Positions 8,391 to 18,147 of a DNA stretch of 63,793 nucleotides are shown here, in pieces. The stretch's first letter is position 1. Each line of letters starts with the position of its first letter. A program made the position numbers and the translations under genes. The DNA is from Yaniella flava. Its GTDB lineage: Bacteria; Actinomycetota; Actinomycetes; Actinomycetales; Micrococcaceae. Location: assembly GCF_039529295.1 (NCBI RefSeq), contig NZ_BAAAMN010000022.1:1-63793 (forward strand), read 5' to 3'. A model generated the notes under the pieces. That model made no database searches. It had not been told where the DNA came from and saw only the letters and a program-made list of their open reading frames with translations.

Positions 8391-10517
8391 CTAGATGTCG
8401 AGGAATCGAACGTCTTTCGCGTTTTCTTGGATGAAGTTGCGGCGTGATTCCACGTCTTCGCCCATCAGCATGGAAAAGACCTGGTCTGCTGCTGCGGCAT
8501 CGTCCATGGTGACTTGCAGCAGGGTCCGCTGGTCGGGGTCCATGGTGGTTTCCCACAGTTCCTGGTAGTCCATTTCGCCCAGGCCCTTATAGCGCTGAAT
8601 GGCGTTGTCTTTTGGCAGGCGCCAGCCTTTTTCTTCACCGCGGGCCAGGGCTGCGTCGCGCTGTTCGTCGGTGAAGACGTGCTCGTCGGCTTGGTTGGAC
8701 CATTTGATCTTGTACAGCGGTGGCTGTGCCAGGTAGACGTAGCCGTGTTCGATGAGCGGGCGCATATAACGGAATAGCAGGGTCAGCAGCAAGGTTGTGA
8801 TGTGCTGGCCGTCCACGTCGGCGTCCGACATCAATACGATGCGGTGGTAGCGGGCCTTTTCGATGTCGAATTCTTCGCCGATGCCGGTACCGAATGCCGT
8901 GATCATGGCTTGGACTTCTGCGTTGCCTAGTGCGCGATCGAGACGTGCGCGCTCGACGTTGAGGATCTTGCCACGCAACGGCAGGATGGCCTGGGTTTTT
9001 GGGTCACGGCCCTGTTTGGCTGAACCACCGGCCGAGTCACCCTCCACGATGTAAATTTCGGATGATTCGGGATCTTTCGAAGAACAATCGGAGAGCTTGC
9101 CGGGCATACCGAAGGATTCCAACGGTGATTTGCGGCGGGCCTGATCGCGTGCTTTGCGTGCGGCCATGCGAGCCTGGGCGGCAAGCTGGGCTTTGCGGAT
9201 AATATCGCGTGCCGGGCCGGGATGGGACTCCAACCAATCACCGAGCTGCTCGGTCATCGCTGAGTATACGTAGCCGCGTGCCTCGGAGTTGCCGAGCTTG
9301 GTTTTGGTCTGACCTTCGAACTGTGGTTCTGACAGTTTGACCGAGATAACGGCGGTGAGACCTTCGCGAATGTCGTCACCGGTAAGGTTGTCGTCTTTTT
9401 CGCGCAGGATTTGTTTGTCGCGCGCATACCGGTTGATCAACGAGGTCAGCGAGCCACGGAAGCCTTCTTCGTGCGTACCGCCCTCATGCGTGTTGATGGT
9501 GTTGGCATAGGTGTGGACGGATTCGGAGTACGCGGTGGTCCACTGCATGGCGACCTCAATGGACATCCCCATGTCGGTGTTTTCCCGATCAAAGGCAATG
9601 ACGTCTTCGTGAATGAGGTCCGCGCGTTTGGCAGTGTTCAGGTGGGTGACGTAGTCCAGCAGACCGTTTTCGTACAGATAGTCGACCCGACGAATCGCGT
9701 CTTCAGTATCTTCGCCGGTCTCGTCGAAGGCGTCATCAGACTGCAATTCGGCTTCTGCATCGACCAGGGTTTCGTTGTCGGTTTCACCGGCGATCTCGTC
9801 TGCGGTCGAAACTTCTGAGACTTCATCGCGCTCGTCTGTCAGCGTGATGCGCAGGCCTTTATTCAAAAAGGCCATCTGCTGGAAACGTGCCCGCAGCGTT
9901 TCGAAATCAAAATACGTGGTCTCAAAGATCTCTTCATCCGGGTAGAACGTGAGGGTCGTACCGGTGCGGTCGGTCGTGCCAGCTTGCTGCAGGGCATCGT
10001 CAAGCAGGCCGCCGTTTTTGAACGAGATCTTCCAAATGGAGCCTTCACGGTGAATTTCTGTCACCACGCGTGAAGAAAGAGCGTTGACTACGGAGACACC
10101 CACGCCGTGTAGACCACCGGATACCGCATACCCGCCGCCACCGAATTTACCGCCGGCGTGCAGCACCGTCATGACCACTTCAACGGTGGGTTTATTTTCG
10201 GTGGGGTGCATTGCCACGGGGATACCGCGACCATTATCTTCCACGCGCACGCCGCCGTCTTTTTGCAGCGTCACGTTGATGGTGTCTGCGTGACCGGCAA
10301 GTGCCTCATCCACGGAGTTATCCACGACCTCATAGACGAGGTGGTGGAGTCCGCGTTCCGAAGTGGAACCGATGTACATGCCCGGTCGTTTCCGAACTGC
10401 TTCGAGCCCCTCCAGTACGGTAATGTCGCCGGCTTCATAGGAATGCTCTACGCGTTGCAGTTCAGACTGCGCTTGTGTAGCCGTGGCTACATTGTTGTCA
10501 GTTAGGTTCTCAGACAC
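8391..10517 (-). CDS. gyrB: DNA gyrase subunit B
   Basis: This 708-aa subunit is the ATPase half of gyrase. The GHKL ATP-binding motifs are visible (VVDNSVDEALAGH, DNGRGIPV, GGLHGVGVSVVNALS). The Toprim domain shows EGDSAGGSAKQGRD and DADVDGQH, and the C terminus contains RYKGLGEM. There is an acidic insertion around residues 235-275 (EIAGETDNETLVDAEAE and following) between the GHKL and transducer parts, plausibly lineage-specific. It lies upstream of gyrA in the same operon direction. Confidence 0.98.
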   Translation of the reverse strand: MSENLTDNNVATATQAQSELQRVEHSYEAGDITVLEGLEAVRKRPGMYIGSTSERGLHHLVYEVVDNSVDEALAGHADTINVTLQKDGGVRVEDNGRGIPVAMHPTENKPTVEVVMTVLHAGGKFGGGGYAVSGGLHGVGVSVVNALSSRVVTEIHREGSIWKISFKNGGLLDDALQQAGTTDRTGTTLTFYPDEEIFETTYFDFETLRARFQQMAFLNKGLRITLTDERDEVSEVSTADEIAGETDNETLVDAEAELQSDDAFDETGEDTEDAIRRVDYLYENGLLDYVTHLNTAKRADLIHEDVIAFDRENTDMGMSIEVAMQWTTAYSESVHTYANTINTHEGGTHEEGFRGSLTSLINRYARDKQILREKDDNLTGDDIREGLTAVISVKLSEPQFEGQTKTKLGNSEARGYVYSAMTEQLGDWLESHPGPARDIIRKAQLAAQARMAARKARDQARRKSPLESFGMPGKLSDCSSKDPESSEIYIVEGDSAGGSAKQGRDPKTQAILPLRGKILNVERARLDRALGNAEVQAMITAFGTGIGEEFDIEKARYHRIVLMSDADVDGQHITTLLLTLLFRYMRPLIEHGYVYLAQPPLYKIKWSNQADEHVFTDEQRDAALARGEEKGWRLPKDNAIQRYKGLGEMDYQELWETTMDPDQRTLLQVTMDDAAAADQVFSMLMGEDVESRRNFIQENAKDVRFLDI

Positions 10518-10747
10518 GGGCCGTTTTGCTCCTTAACAGCACTGCAGATCAAAATCAGAAAGTCTATAACGAGCCTATTCTACGACATTTCGTCGCGTTT
10601 CGCTCAAAATGCTGGGAGGCTTGGGGATAAAACCTCTGCTAGAACGTCCAGAATGGCCTTTGTGGCTGCATGAAAGGTCCGATAATGAGGCGGGATCCAG
10701 CTGCCAGCCCAAAAATCGCTCTACAGGCCGTTGTACCGCCGCGGCGT

Positions 10748-11248
10748 TTATCGCCAATCTCGCTTGCTGCGTCGACCATAATTTCCACCGGCCGGGCCTT
10801 TAATTTCCAGCTTGGTGATGACGCCTGGGCCCAACCGTTCGTTAAATTTATGCATCAATTGTGGGGTGAGCAGTCGCAATTGGGTGGCCCATGCGGTCGA
10901 GGAGGTTCTCAACACTAGGCGAGCGTTTTCGAAGGTTTCGACCTTGGCGTTCTCGGCAATCTGGGGACCAACGATCGAAGACCAATCGGCCAAGACTGAC
11001 CCGACTGCGACCGGTTCTTTCCAACCTCGTTGCGCAATGAATTTCGAAAACACATCGCCGAGGGGTTGCGGTCCTGCTGAACGCACCGGGGGGTCCTGTT
11101 TGCTGCGTTTCTTTTTCGGGCGGCGTTGGTGCTGGCCAGCCATACCTGGTTGAAACCCTGATTCTGCCGCAGCCTGGCGCACACGTTGTAGCGCAGCAGC
11201 TGCCGCATCAATATCGTCGTGTTCCTCCGGGACATCATGGTCAGTCAT
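10748..11248 (-). CDS. DUF721 (DciA-like) protein
   Basis: This ~166-aa protein has a C-terminal DUF721 domain (from about residue 65: LGDVFSKFIAQRGW to RRSKRDWR), the domain of DciA, the helicase loader or operator for DnaB in bacteria lacking DnaC. The N-terminal half is polar and basic (RRPKKKRSKQ). The chosen ATG overlaps the recF stop by eight bases. An upstream ATG at 11260 would add MVQP. Location between recF and gyrB is standard for actinobacteria. A helicase-loading role is inferred from the family. Confidence 0.85.
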   Translation of the reverse strand: MTDHDVPEEHDDIDAAAAALQRVRQAAAESGFQPGMAGQHQRRPKKKRSKQDPPVRSAGPQPLGDVFSKFIAQRGWKEPVAVGSVLADWSSIVGPQIAENAKVETFENARLVLRTSSTAWATQLRLLTPQLMHKFNERLGPGVITKLEIKGPAGGNYGRRSKRDWR

Positions 11249-12497
11249 CGGTTGAACCATCCGATGATTCTGCCGGCTCGTCGTGCTCTAACTCGTCGAG
11301 GGAATTGGCCTCCAGCAGTTTGAGCGTCTCGAGACTCTCGTGATGTGCGCCGGAAGAAGAGATACCGTCCCGCATCTGAATGGGTATGTGTGTGCCGGTG
11401 AGTTCTTCGGGGATATCTGCGCTCACCGCGGCAGTGATGATCAGTTGTTCTGCGTCACGGGTCATCTCTGCCAGACGAGCTCGCCGAGCCACATCAAGTT
11501 CGGCAAAGACATCATCAAGAATCAGCACCGGTCTATTGTTGGGATTCGGATCATCTTCAGCCAGTACTCGGTAGGAAGCCAGCCGGAGGGCAAGGGCCAG
11601 TGACCAAGTTTCGCCATGCGAGGCAAACCCTTTCGCCGGGGCGGGCCCCAGGGTGATGACCAGGTCGTCGCGGTGTGGACCAATGAGTGTGACACCGCGG
11701 TCGCGTTCCGAGCGATACGCGTTTTCTAGCTCTTCTAATATGGCCTCGTAGAGTTCGGTCTCATCGGGGACTTCGGCATGTTGGCCTGTCGCCATGGGCA
11801 CTGTGGATTGATAAGCGAAGCCGGCAACCTTATTGCCATTGGACAATTCGGCATAGGCTTTGGAAGTCGGAGCGGCCAACAACCGCAGTGCGTGTAAGCG
11901 TCCGTTGATCAGCCGTGCTGCGGCGCGCGAGAGATGCTCATTCCACACCGCCAGGGTGGTTTCGTGTTCGTCAGTCCAGGCTCCGGGTTTGCGGCCGGAC
12001 TTTAGCAGTGCGTTGCGTTGCTTCAGCACCCGCTCGAAGTCTCGTCGGGCATCCCCGAGTGCCGGTCGCATCTGGACGATGAGGTCATCCATGAACCGGC
12101 GGCGGATATCGGGTTGGCCACCGATGAGTTCAATGTCTTCGGGGGCAAAGAGGACTGCTTTGAAAATTCCGTAGGCCTGCCGTGCTGCTTGAGGTGCGCC
12201 ACGGTTGATCGCGACCTGGTTGGACTTGCCGGGGTTAATCTCGTATTCGACGGAGATTGCTTGTTCACCACGATGAACCCGGCCCCGTGCGAGTGCTTGG
12301 TCTTCACCGATGCGTACCAGCGGGTGATCGTTGGATACACGGTGAGAGTGCTGAACAGCTAGGTAGTTGATGGCTTCGGCAACATTGGTTTTGCCGACAC
12401 CGTTTGCACCAATCAGGATGTTAGGGCCGGGCTTGAGCTCAATTTCGGCCTGTTCATACGAACGATAATTCGTCAGTGAAAGGTGTGAAAGGTACAC
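11241..12497 (-). CDS. recF: DNA replication and repair protein RecF
   Basis: This 418-aa SMC-like ATPase helps load RecA at gaps through RecFOR. Walker A is GANGVGKTNV (about residues 33-42). The C-terminal half holds the ABC signature region and Walker B/D-loop LILDDVFAELD. The C-terminal tail of about 40 residues is acidic and probably lineage-specific. GTG start two bases after the dnaN stop. It forms an operon with dnaN and DUF721. Confidence 0.97.
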   Translation of the reverse strand: MYLSHLSLTNYRSYEQAEIELKPGPNILIGANGVGKTNVAEAINYLAVQHSHRVSNDHPLVRIGEDQALARGRVHRGEQAISVEYEINPGKSNQVAINRGAPQAARQAYGIFKAVLFAPEDIELIGGQPDIRRRFMDDLIVQMRPALGDARRDFERVLKQRNALLKSGRKPGAWTDEHETTLAVWNEHLSRAAARLINGRLHALRLLAAPTSKAYAELSNGNKVAGFAYQSTVPMATGQHAEVPDETELYEAILEELENAYRSERDRGVTLIGPHRDDLVITLGPAPAKGFASHGETWSLALALRLASYRVLAEDDPNPNNRPVLILDDVFAELDVARRARLAEMTRDAEQLIITAAVSADIPEELTGTHIPIQMRDGISSSGAHHESLETLKLLEANSLDELEHDEPAESSDGSTDD

Positions 12498-12499
12498 GG

Positions 12500-13630
12500 T
12501 TAGTTCGGAATGCGAATCGGCATGACCAAATACCGGTAGTCCTCATTCTGCGGGCCTTCAAGTTCTTGTTTGCCTGTGAGTAGGGCCGGTTTTGGTGCGG
12601 TGGTGAATGCGAAGCGCGTGTATTGTCCGCCGATTACGTTGAGTCCTTCGGAAAGGTAGGACGGGTTGAAGGCGACGGTAATGTCTTCGCCTTCCATCTC
12701 AACGGGTACAGATTCGGTGGCCGACGCGTCGTCGCCTTGTCCTGCAGACAGTGATACTTCGTTGTCGCTGAACATCATGAGCAAAGAAGTGTTGCGCTCT
12801 GCCACCAGCGCCACACGTTTGACGGCTTCCATCAGCAGGGAAGTGTCTACGGTTGCATAAATATTGGATTCTTCTGGGAACAGTGAACGGATCTTGGGGT
12901 ATTCTCCATCAACTAACAAGCTGGTGGTCCGACGACCGCCAGAGGAGAAGCCCACGAGTTCAGCATCATCTTCTGCAGTTGCCAAACGGAATTCAATTTC
13001 TCCGCCGCCACCTAGGGAGCGAGCGACTTCGGTGAGGGTACGAGACTTGACTAGTACTGAAGTAGAAATCTGTGGATCATGTGGGGTCCACGTAATTTCT
13101 TTCATCGACAGACGGTATCTGTCAGTGGCCAAGAAGGTGATCTTGTCGCCTTCGATTTCGATTTTGACGGCGGTCAAAATGGGGAGAGTGTCATCTTTCG
13201 ATGCGGCTGCTGTGACCTGAGAAATTGCTTCTGCAAATGTTGAGCCGTCGATGGTGCCGGCAACTTCAGGCATGGTTGGCAGTGCAGGGTACTCTTCAAC
13301 CGGCATGGTGGCCAAGGTAAAGGTTGAGTTCTGACACGTGACGATGACGCGAGAGTCTGTGAGCTCAATGGTGACCGGTGCATTGGGGAGCGACTTGACG
13401 ATGTCGCTGAGCATCCGTCCTTCAACCAGGATCTGACCTTCGGTTTCGATATGTGCTTCAACGTCGAGCTGCGCAGAGGTCTCGTAGTCGAAACTGGCGA
13501 TAGACACCAGATTGTCTTCAGCGGTAATGAGCAGACCACGCAAAACTGGGACGGGTGGTCGAGGCGACAAAGAACGTGCGGTCCAAGTGACAGCGTCAGT
13601 AAGAACATCCCGTCCGATTGTGAACTTCAC
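12500..13630 (-). CDS. dnaN: DNA polymerase III beta sliding clamp
   Basis: This 376-aa protein forms the dimeric beta clamp that tethers polymerase III to DNA. The conserved N terminus KFTIGRDVLTDAVTWTARSL and the C-terminal YRYLVMPIRIP are typical. I chose the GTG at 13630, which gives the family N terminus and has a GGGAAGG site upstream. A longer frame to 13681 would add 17 unlike residues. It is separated from dnaA by the oriC region, the normal actinobacterial order. Confidence 0.97.
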   Translation of the reverse strand: MKFTIGRDVLTDAVTWTARSLSPRPPVPVLRGLLITAEDNLVSIASFDYETSAQLDVEAHIETEGQILVEGRMLSDIVKSLPNAPVTIELTDSRVIVTCQNSTFTLATMPVEEYPALPTMPEVAGTIDGSTFAEAISQVTAAASKDDTLPILTAVKIEIEGDKITFLATDRYRLSMKEITWTPHDPQISTSVLVKSRTLTEVARSLGGGGEIEFRLATAEDDAELVGFSSGGRRTTSLLVDGEYPKIRSLFPEESNIYATVDTSLLMEAVKRVALVAERNTSLLMMFSDNEVSLSAGQGDDASATESVPVEMEGEDITVAFNPSYLSEGLNVIGGQYTRFAFTTAPKPALLTGKQELEGPQNEDYRYLVMPIRIPN

Positions 13631-13689
13631 GAAGAGTCTGCCTTCCCTCAGAAATTGCAATGCAAGATTGCTCAATGACAAAAATTGGA

Positions 13690-14290
13690 CACCCGAAAAT
13701 ATTAGGGGTGCTCAGACAGCTTAGCGTGATTTTGTTGGTCGCGTCGACAAGCATTCTCAAAACAGAGGTATTCCGGCAACGGTGTTGATCGGGTTTTTGT
13801 ACTTCACGAGAAGTCCCCAGCCAGCTCATCGTTATTTAGAGGTGTTTAAAGGAATAGTGGTGTTAATAGGGGATGTGGATACTGTGGAAAAGCCTGTGCA
13901 TTGGCCCTATTGCACAGTTCGACCTGTGGAGCCTTAAGTGAGTTATCCCCGTACTGCCTGTGGGTAACTTGTGCAGCATCAAATTTCTTACATCGTTGTT
14001 ATTCCACCGATTAAGCGAGTTGTCCGCAGTCAGAAGCGAGTTATCCCTTAATGATCCACAAGAGTTTCCACAAGCTCAACAAGCAGCCTGAAACCCGATG
14101 TGGAAAAGCCTGTGGATGACTGTGGACAATGGTGGACCTCAAGTTTGTGGATAGCGCTGGATCAGAATGCCTGAGCCAAAATAGGGGTATTAGGGGTGTG
14201 TGGAGAGCTGTTCAACCTTAACCTGAAGGTATCTACGCAAAACCAGAAGTTGAACACCAAAATGTGGAGTGATGAGAAATTTCCGAAGAA
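13690..14290. other. oriC: Chromosomal replication origin oriC (DnaA-box cluster)
   Basis: The dnaA-dnaN gap holds at least ten DnaA-box-like 9-mers between 13874 and 14154. Examples are TGTGGATAC (13874), TGTGGAAAA (13883, 14099), TTATCCCCG (13943), TGTGGGTAA (13959), TTGTCCGCA (14020), TTATCCCTT (14041), TGATCCACA (14052), TGTGGATGA (14111), TGTGGACAA (14121) and TGTGGATAG (14146). They occur in both orientations. The flanks are AT-rich and contain repeated TAGGGGT motifs near 13701 and 14183. Most boxes are relaxed versions of TTATCCACA, as is common in actinobacterial origins. Confidence 0.88.
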
Positions 14291-14294
14291 ACTT

Positions 14295-15815
14295 TTAAAC
14301 GTTCCGAGCGCGCTGCTTAATTTTGTTCGTGAGCTCGGTGACTTGGTTGTAAATCGCGTGCCGTTCACTCATCAGATCCCGGATCTTTCGATCAGCGTGC
14401 ATCACCGTGGTGTGATCGCGTCCGCCGAATTCAGCTCCGATGCGAGGCAGCGACATTTCAGTCAATTCGCGCAGCAGATACATGGAAATCTGTCGGGCGG
14501 TCACCAATGTGCGGGTACGGGACTTGGACTGCAGATCGGCAATCGTAAAGCCAAAATAGTTTGCGGTCTCGTCCATAATGAGATCCGAGGTGATCTCCTG
14601 AGCATCGTCGTCAGTGATCAAGTCTTTCAAAATGTATTGCGCTTGATCGAGGTTGATCGGCTCATTATTCAACGAAGCGTAAGCGGTGACGCGCGTTAGG
14701 GCGCCTTCAAGTTCGCGAATATTGGTATCGATGCGTGACGCAATGTATTCCAGCGCATCTTTTGGCACAGTAATACGTTCAGCATCGGCCTTCTTGGCCA
14801 AGATCGCGATCCGAGTTTCCAAATCGGGTGGCTGGATATCCGTGGTGAGGCCCCACTCGAAGCGGGAGCGCAACCGTTCCTCGAACCCAGATAGCTGTTT
14901 CGGTGGGAGATCCGAAGTGATCACAACCTGTTTGTGGTTGTTGTAGAGGGCGTTGAAGGTGTGGAAGAACTCTTCAACGGTGGCTTCTTTATTGGCCATG
15001 AACTGGATGTCGTCAATGAGCAGGATGTCGACGTTGCGGTAGATCTGTTTGAAGGATGCACCCTCGTCATGGCGAATCGAGTTAATGAAATCGTTGGTGA
15101 ACTCTTCGGAGTTGACGTAGCGAACACGCAGGCCAGGAAAGAGTTCTTGAGCATAGTGACCAATGGCATGGAGCAAGTGCGTTTTGCCGAGACCGGATTC
15201 ACCATAAATAAACAGTGGGTTGTATGATTTCGCCGGTTGTTCCGAAACGGCATACGCTGCTGCATGGGCAAAACGGTTGGATGAACCCGTGATGAAATTG
15301 TCGAAGTGATAGTGCTCATTGAGTCGGGAACGTTCACCTGAATTTGGCGGGACTGTTAATTGCGCGCCACCATTGAGTGCAGCTGCAGGGTTGGTTTGTG
15401 AGCTAAAAAGGTCATCCATGAGCGGTTCGTCTGACAGAGATCGTTCCGAGTGGGACTGCGATGCTTCTGAGATATCCACAACATTGTCCACAGTGGATTC
15501 TTCTTGTATGGATGGCGGTGGAGAACTAGGTATTGATGGCGTGGTGGCGTGCATGGAGGTGTCGATGGAGTAAGCGCAATTGATGTCGGTGCCAAAAACT
15601 TCGGTGAGTGCATCTGCCAGATACTCGTGAAGCTGGTTTTCTAAGATGTCGCGAGTCATCTCATTGGGGACCGCTAACAGCAGAGTATTTGCGATGAGTC
15701 CTTGCGGGTGCGCGAGATCCAAAAATCCCATCTGACTTGGACCGACGTCACCTGATGCGCGCATGTTCTCAACAACTCGATCCCACGAGTTGATGATCGA
15801 TTCGCTTACACTCAT
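14295..15815 (-). CDS. dnaA: Chromosomal replication initiator DnaA
   Basis: This 506-aa AAA+ initiator binds DnaA boxes and opens oriC. Domain I is N-terminal (about 1-90), followed by a long low-complexity domain II (about 95-165). The AAA+ domain has Walker A GESGLGKTHL and Walker B LLIDDIQ. The C-terminal domain IV carries the signature GGRDHTTVMHADRKI. It is transcribed away from rpmH. Two consensus DnaA boxes 170-200 bases upstream suggest autoregulation. Confidence 0.98.
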   Translation of the reverse strand: MSVSESIINSWDRVVENMRASGDVGPSQMGFLDLAHPQGLIANTLLLAVPNEMTRDILENQLHEYLADALTEVFGTDINCAYSIDTSMHATTPSIPSSPPPSIQEESTVDNVVDISEASQSHSERSLSDEPLMDDLFSSQTNPAAALNGGAQLTVPPNSGERSRLNEHYHFDNFITGSSNRFAHAAAYAVSEQPAKSYNPLFIYGESGLGKTHLLHAIGHYAQELFPGLRVRYVNSEEFTNDFINSIRHDEGASFKQIYRNVDILLIDDIQFMANKEATVEEFFHTFNALYNNHKQVVITSDLPPKQLSGFEERLRSRFEWGLTTDIQPPDLETRIAILAKKADAERITVPKDALEYIASRIDTNIRELEGALTRVTAYASLNNEPINLDQAQYILKDLITDDDAQEITSDLIMDETANYFGFTIADLQSKSRTRTLVTARQISMYLLRELTEMSLPRIGAEFGGRDHTTVMHADRKIRDLMSERHAIYNQVTELTNKIKQRARNV

Positions 15816-16233
15816 CCGTTAAAACCCCAATTCACGCTGCCCGTACTGACAATGAGTTCCCTCGTCATCACGGCACTGTTTGCTCGTCACACCGTCGGTG
15901 CAGTTCGTTGTCTCTTGTCTCGAGATCGCAACGTTTTTGTACTTGCGCCTCCCCAACCATAGCCTTAATCTCCACAGGTACGAGATGGTTATGCACAGCT
16001 TATACACAGTGGATCATTTCGGGTAGTCGAGTATCTTGTCGAATTTGACCAAATCGGTTGTGCTTCTTAGACTAAGGAAGTCTTACCCGGGGTGCAGCGT
16101 GCCCTTTTGATGGCCGCGACCGGGTAAATATGAATAGATAATGAACGAATATCGCGAAGTTTTTGGGCAACCGCAGTATGAGACGTACTTCCCCAAGCAT
16201 GCTTCTGCGTTTGACTGAGTGTGGAGAATAACA
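15816..16233. promoter_or_regulatory. dnaA-rpmH divergent promoter region with consensus DnaA boxes
   Basis: This 418-base divergent region separates dnaA (minus) from rpmH (plus). It contains two 9-mers fitting TTATNCACA exactly, TTATGCACA at 15990-15998 and TTATACACA at 16001-16009, two bases apart on the same strand. They fit the DnaA consensus better than most boxes inside oriC. They are well placed to let DnaA control dnaA and perhaps rpmH transcription. No gene is visible here. Confidence 0.7.
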
Positions 16234-16371
16234 GTGTCTAAGCGGACTTTTCAGCCGAATAACCGCCGCCGTGCGCGCAAGCATGGCTTCCGTTCCCGTA
16301 TGCGTACTCGCGCCGGACGTGCAGTATTGTCAGCACGTCGTGGCAAGGGTCGCGCACGCCTGAGCGCCTAG
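16234..16371 (+). CDS. rpmH: 50S ribosomal protein L34
   Basis: A 45-aa, very basic protein beginning (GTG) SKRTFQPNNRRRARKHGFR and ending RRGKGRARLSA, the full L34 signature. GGAG precedes the GTG start. It is first in the rpmH-rnpA-yidD-yidC-jag-rsmG run that begins opposite dnaA in nearly all bacteria. Confidence 0.97.
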   Translation: MSKRTFQPNNRRRARKHGFRSRMRTRAGRAVLSARRGKGRARLSA

Positions 16372-16409
16372 TAGAAAGTAGTGATCGGTGGTCGTAGGAG
16401 CCTGATCTA

Positions 16410-16787
16410 GTGCTACCGCAACACCAACGAATACGCACTACAGCACAATTTTTTGATACGCAACGTTCCGGTTCCCGTTTCGGCAATCGGAACGTTGTCG
16501 TATCTGCAAATATTCGACCAATCACGGGCGACGACCCACGAGCAGGTTTTATTGTTTCCAAAGCTGTGGGAAATGCCGTCATCCGCAACAGGGTAAAACG
16601 TCGACTACGTGCCATCGTCGCTGAACTCTTTGACCGTGGCATCGATGTACCTGATGGAACAGTTGACCTCGTCGTCAGAGCATTACCGGCATCGGCAAAC
16701 GCTGACTTCGACGAACTTGAAGAAGCAGCAACCCATGCGGTACACGGAGCACTCCGAAAGTTTAGGCGTCGTGAAAAACAGCAATGA
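16410..16787 (+). CDS. rnpA: Ribonuclease P protein component
   Basis: This 125-aa basic protein is the protein subunit of RNase P, which assists the catalytic RNA in trimming tRNA 5' ends. The family signature KAVGNAVIRNRVKRRLRAI is present in the middle. GTG start with AGGAG upstream, 38 bases after rpmH. Its 3' end overlaps the yidD start by 17 bases. Confidence 0.95.
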   Translation: MLPQHQRIRTTAQFFDTQRSGSRFGNRNVVVSANIRPITGDDPRAGFIVSKAVGNAVIRNRVKRRLRAIVAELFDRGIDVPDGTVDLVVRALPASANADFDELEEAATHAVHGALRKFRRREKQQ

Positions 16788-17181
16788 GCACGAGGAGTCC
16801 CATTCCGGCTCGCAGCCCTCACCGTTTATCGTGAAGGACAGCGCTACCGAATGGGGATTTCTTCGAGCTCTGCCATCAACCATCGTTGGCTGGCTGCTGC
16901 GAGCATATCGAAAGGTCATCTCTCCAAGCTATGGAGATGTATGTAAATTCTTTCCCACATGTTCAGCCTACGGCCTAGAAGCGGTTTATACGCACGGGGC
17001 TGTTAAGGGTAGCCTTATGGCAGGACGACGTGTGCTGAGTTGTCATCCTTGGCAAGATGGTGGCATAGATCCGGTTCCTCCGGGGAATAGGATTTGGCCG
17101 GATGGCAAACAACCATTCATTATTGAACTGAACCATCCGGTAATTCCGCCGGATGTTGAGGCCACCGAAGAGGATAAATAA
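16771..17181 (+). CDS. yidD: Membrane protein insertion efficiency factor YidD
   Basis: This 136-aa protein has the YidD core: LLRAYRKVISPSYGDVCKFF, then PTCSAYGLEAVYTHG and GGIDPVPPG, with the conserved cysteines. It acts at the inner membrane to aid YidC-dependent insertion. The GTG at 16771, overlapping rnpA, is the best start; a much longer open frame upstream is only rnpA read out of frame. The C terminus has a ~25-residue extension. Three bases separate it from yidC. Confidence 0.92.
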   Translation: MKNSNEHEESHSGSQPSPFIVKDSATEWGFLRALPSTIVGWLLRAYRKVISPSYGDVCKFFPTCSAYGLEAVYTHGAVKGSLMAGRRVLSCHPWQDGGIDPVPPGNRIWPDGKQPFIIELNHPVIPPDVEATEEDK

Positions 17182-17184
17182 ACT

Positions 17185-18147
17185 ATGGGATTTTTTGACA
17201 CAATTCTTCTCCCCTTTACATGGGCGGTCTCATGGGTGCTAAGTATGTTCCACACCGTCCTGAGTTTTCTCGGGATGGACTCCGCTTCGGGTTGGACCTG
17301 GACACTGGCGCTTGTTCTACTCGTGATCCTGATTCGGACGTTGCTGATTCCGGTATTCGTCAAGCAGATAAAATCTCAACGTGCCATGCAAGAGTTGCAG
17401 CCTGAGATCAAGAAGCTGCAAGCAAAGTATAAAAATAAAAAGGATCAGCTCTCCCGCCAAGCCATGGCTATGGAACAACAGCAGTTGTTCAAAGACCGCG
17501 GTACCAGTCCGTTTGCAGCATGTCTGCCAATGCTCGTGCAGATGCCGTTCTTCTTTGCCCTCTACCGCGTGCTCGTAACCGCATCTCAAGCAGCCGACAG
17601 CGGTGAGACCATTGGTGCACTCTCCATCGAAGAAGTGCAGTCGTTTGCCAACTCGACGTTCGCCGGTGCACAGATGTCGGACATCCTTGGCGACCACGTC
17701 GGTGAAAACTTTGACCTTAACGTCGTCATCGTTGCCGTCATCCTCATCATCCTGATGGTCACTGCCATGTTCTACATGCAGAAGACCCTGATGGGTAAGA
17801 ACATGTCCGAAGCAGCTCAGACCGGACAGTTCGCGCAAACCCAGAAGATCATGCTGTACGCCTTCCCGGCCATCTTCGCGATCGGTGGTTTCAACTTCCC
17901 AATTGGTGTGTTGATCTACTGGACCGCTACAAACTTCTGGGCCGTCGGGCAGCAGCTCTTCATCATTCGACGGAACCCTACTCCCGGCTCCGTTGCCGAA
18001 CGTGAACTCAATGAACGTCGTGCAGTCAAAGGCCTGCCACCTGTTGGGAAAGCCGCTCAAGAAGCAGCCGAGAAGGCTGAACAAGAGGCGACGAAACAAA
18101 AAGGTCAGCGCCAGCAACCTGTGAAAAAACCTAGGAAGAAACGATGA
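17185..18147 (+). CDS. yidC: Membrane protein insertase YidC
   Basis: This 320-aa Oxa1/YidC-type insertase has hydrophobic segments near residues 1-30, 33-55, about 110-135, 180-200 and 230-265. A basic coiled-coil-like loop lies between the second and third (QPEIKKLQAKYKNKKDQLSR). The C terminus is a Lys/Arg-rich tail (QPVKKPRKKR) that could contact ribosomes. It is the short Gram-positive form without the large periplasmic domain. The stop overlaps the jag ATG. Confidence 0.96.
   Translation: MGFFDTILLPFTWAVSWVLSMFHTVLSFLGMDSASGWTWTLALVLLVILIRTLLIPVFVKQIKSQRAMQELQPEIKKLQAKYKNKKDQLSRQAMAMEQQQLFKDRGTSPFAACLPMLVQMPFFFALYRVLVTASQAADSGETIGALSIEEVQSFANSTFAGAQMSDILGDHVGENFDLNVVIVAVILIILMVTAMFYMQKTLMGKNMSEAAQTGQFAQTQKIMLYAFPAIFAIGGFNFPIGVLIYWTATNFWAVGQQLFIIRRNPTPGSVAERELNERRAVKGLPPVGKAAQEAAEKAEQEATKQKGQRQQPVKKPRKKR

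Noticed and set aside
10575..10747. Possible small gene between gyrB and DUF721
   Set aside because: Frames here are short, lack ribosome sites and match nothing known; best seen as gyrB leader.
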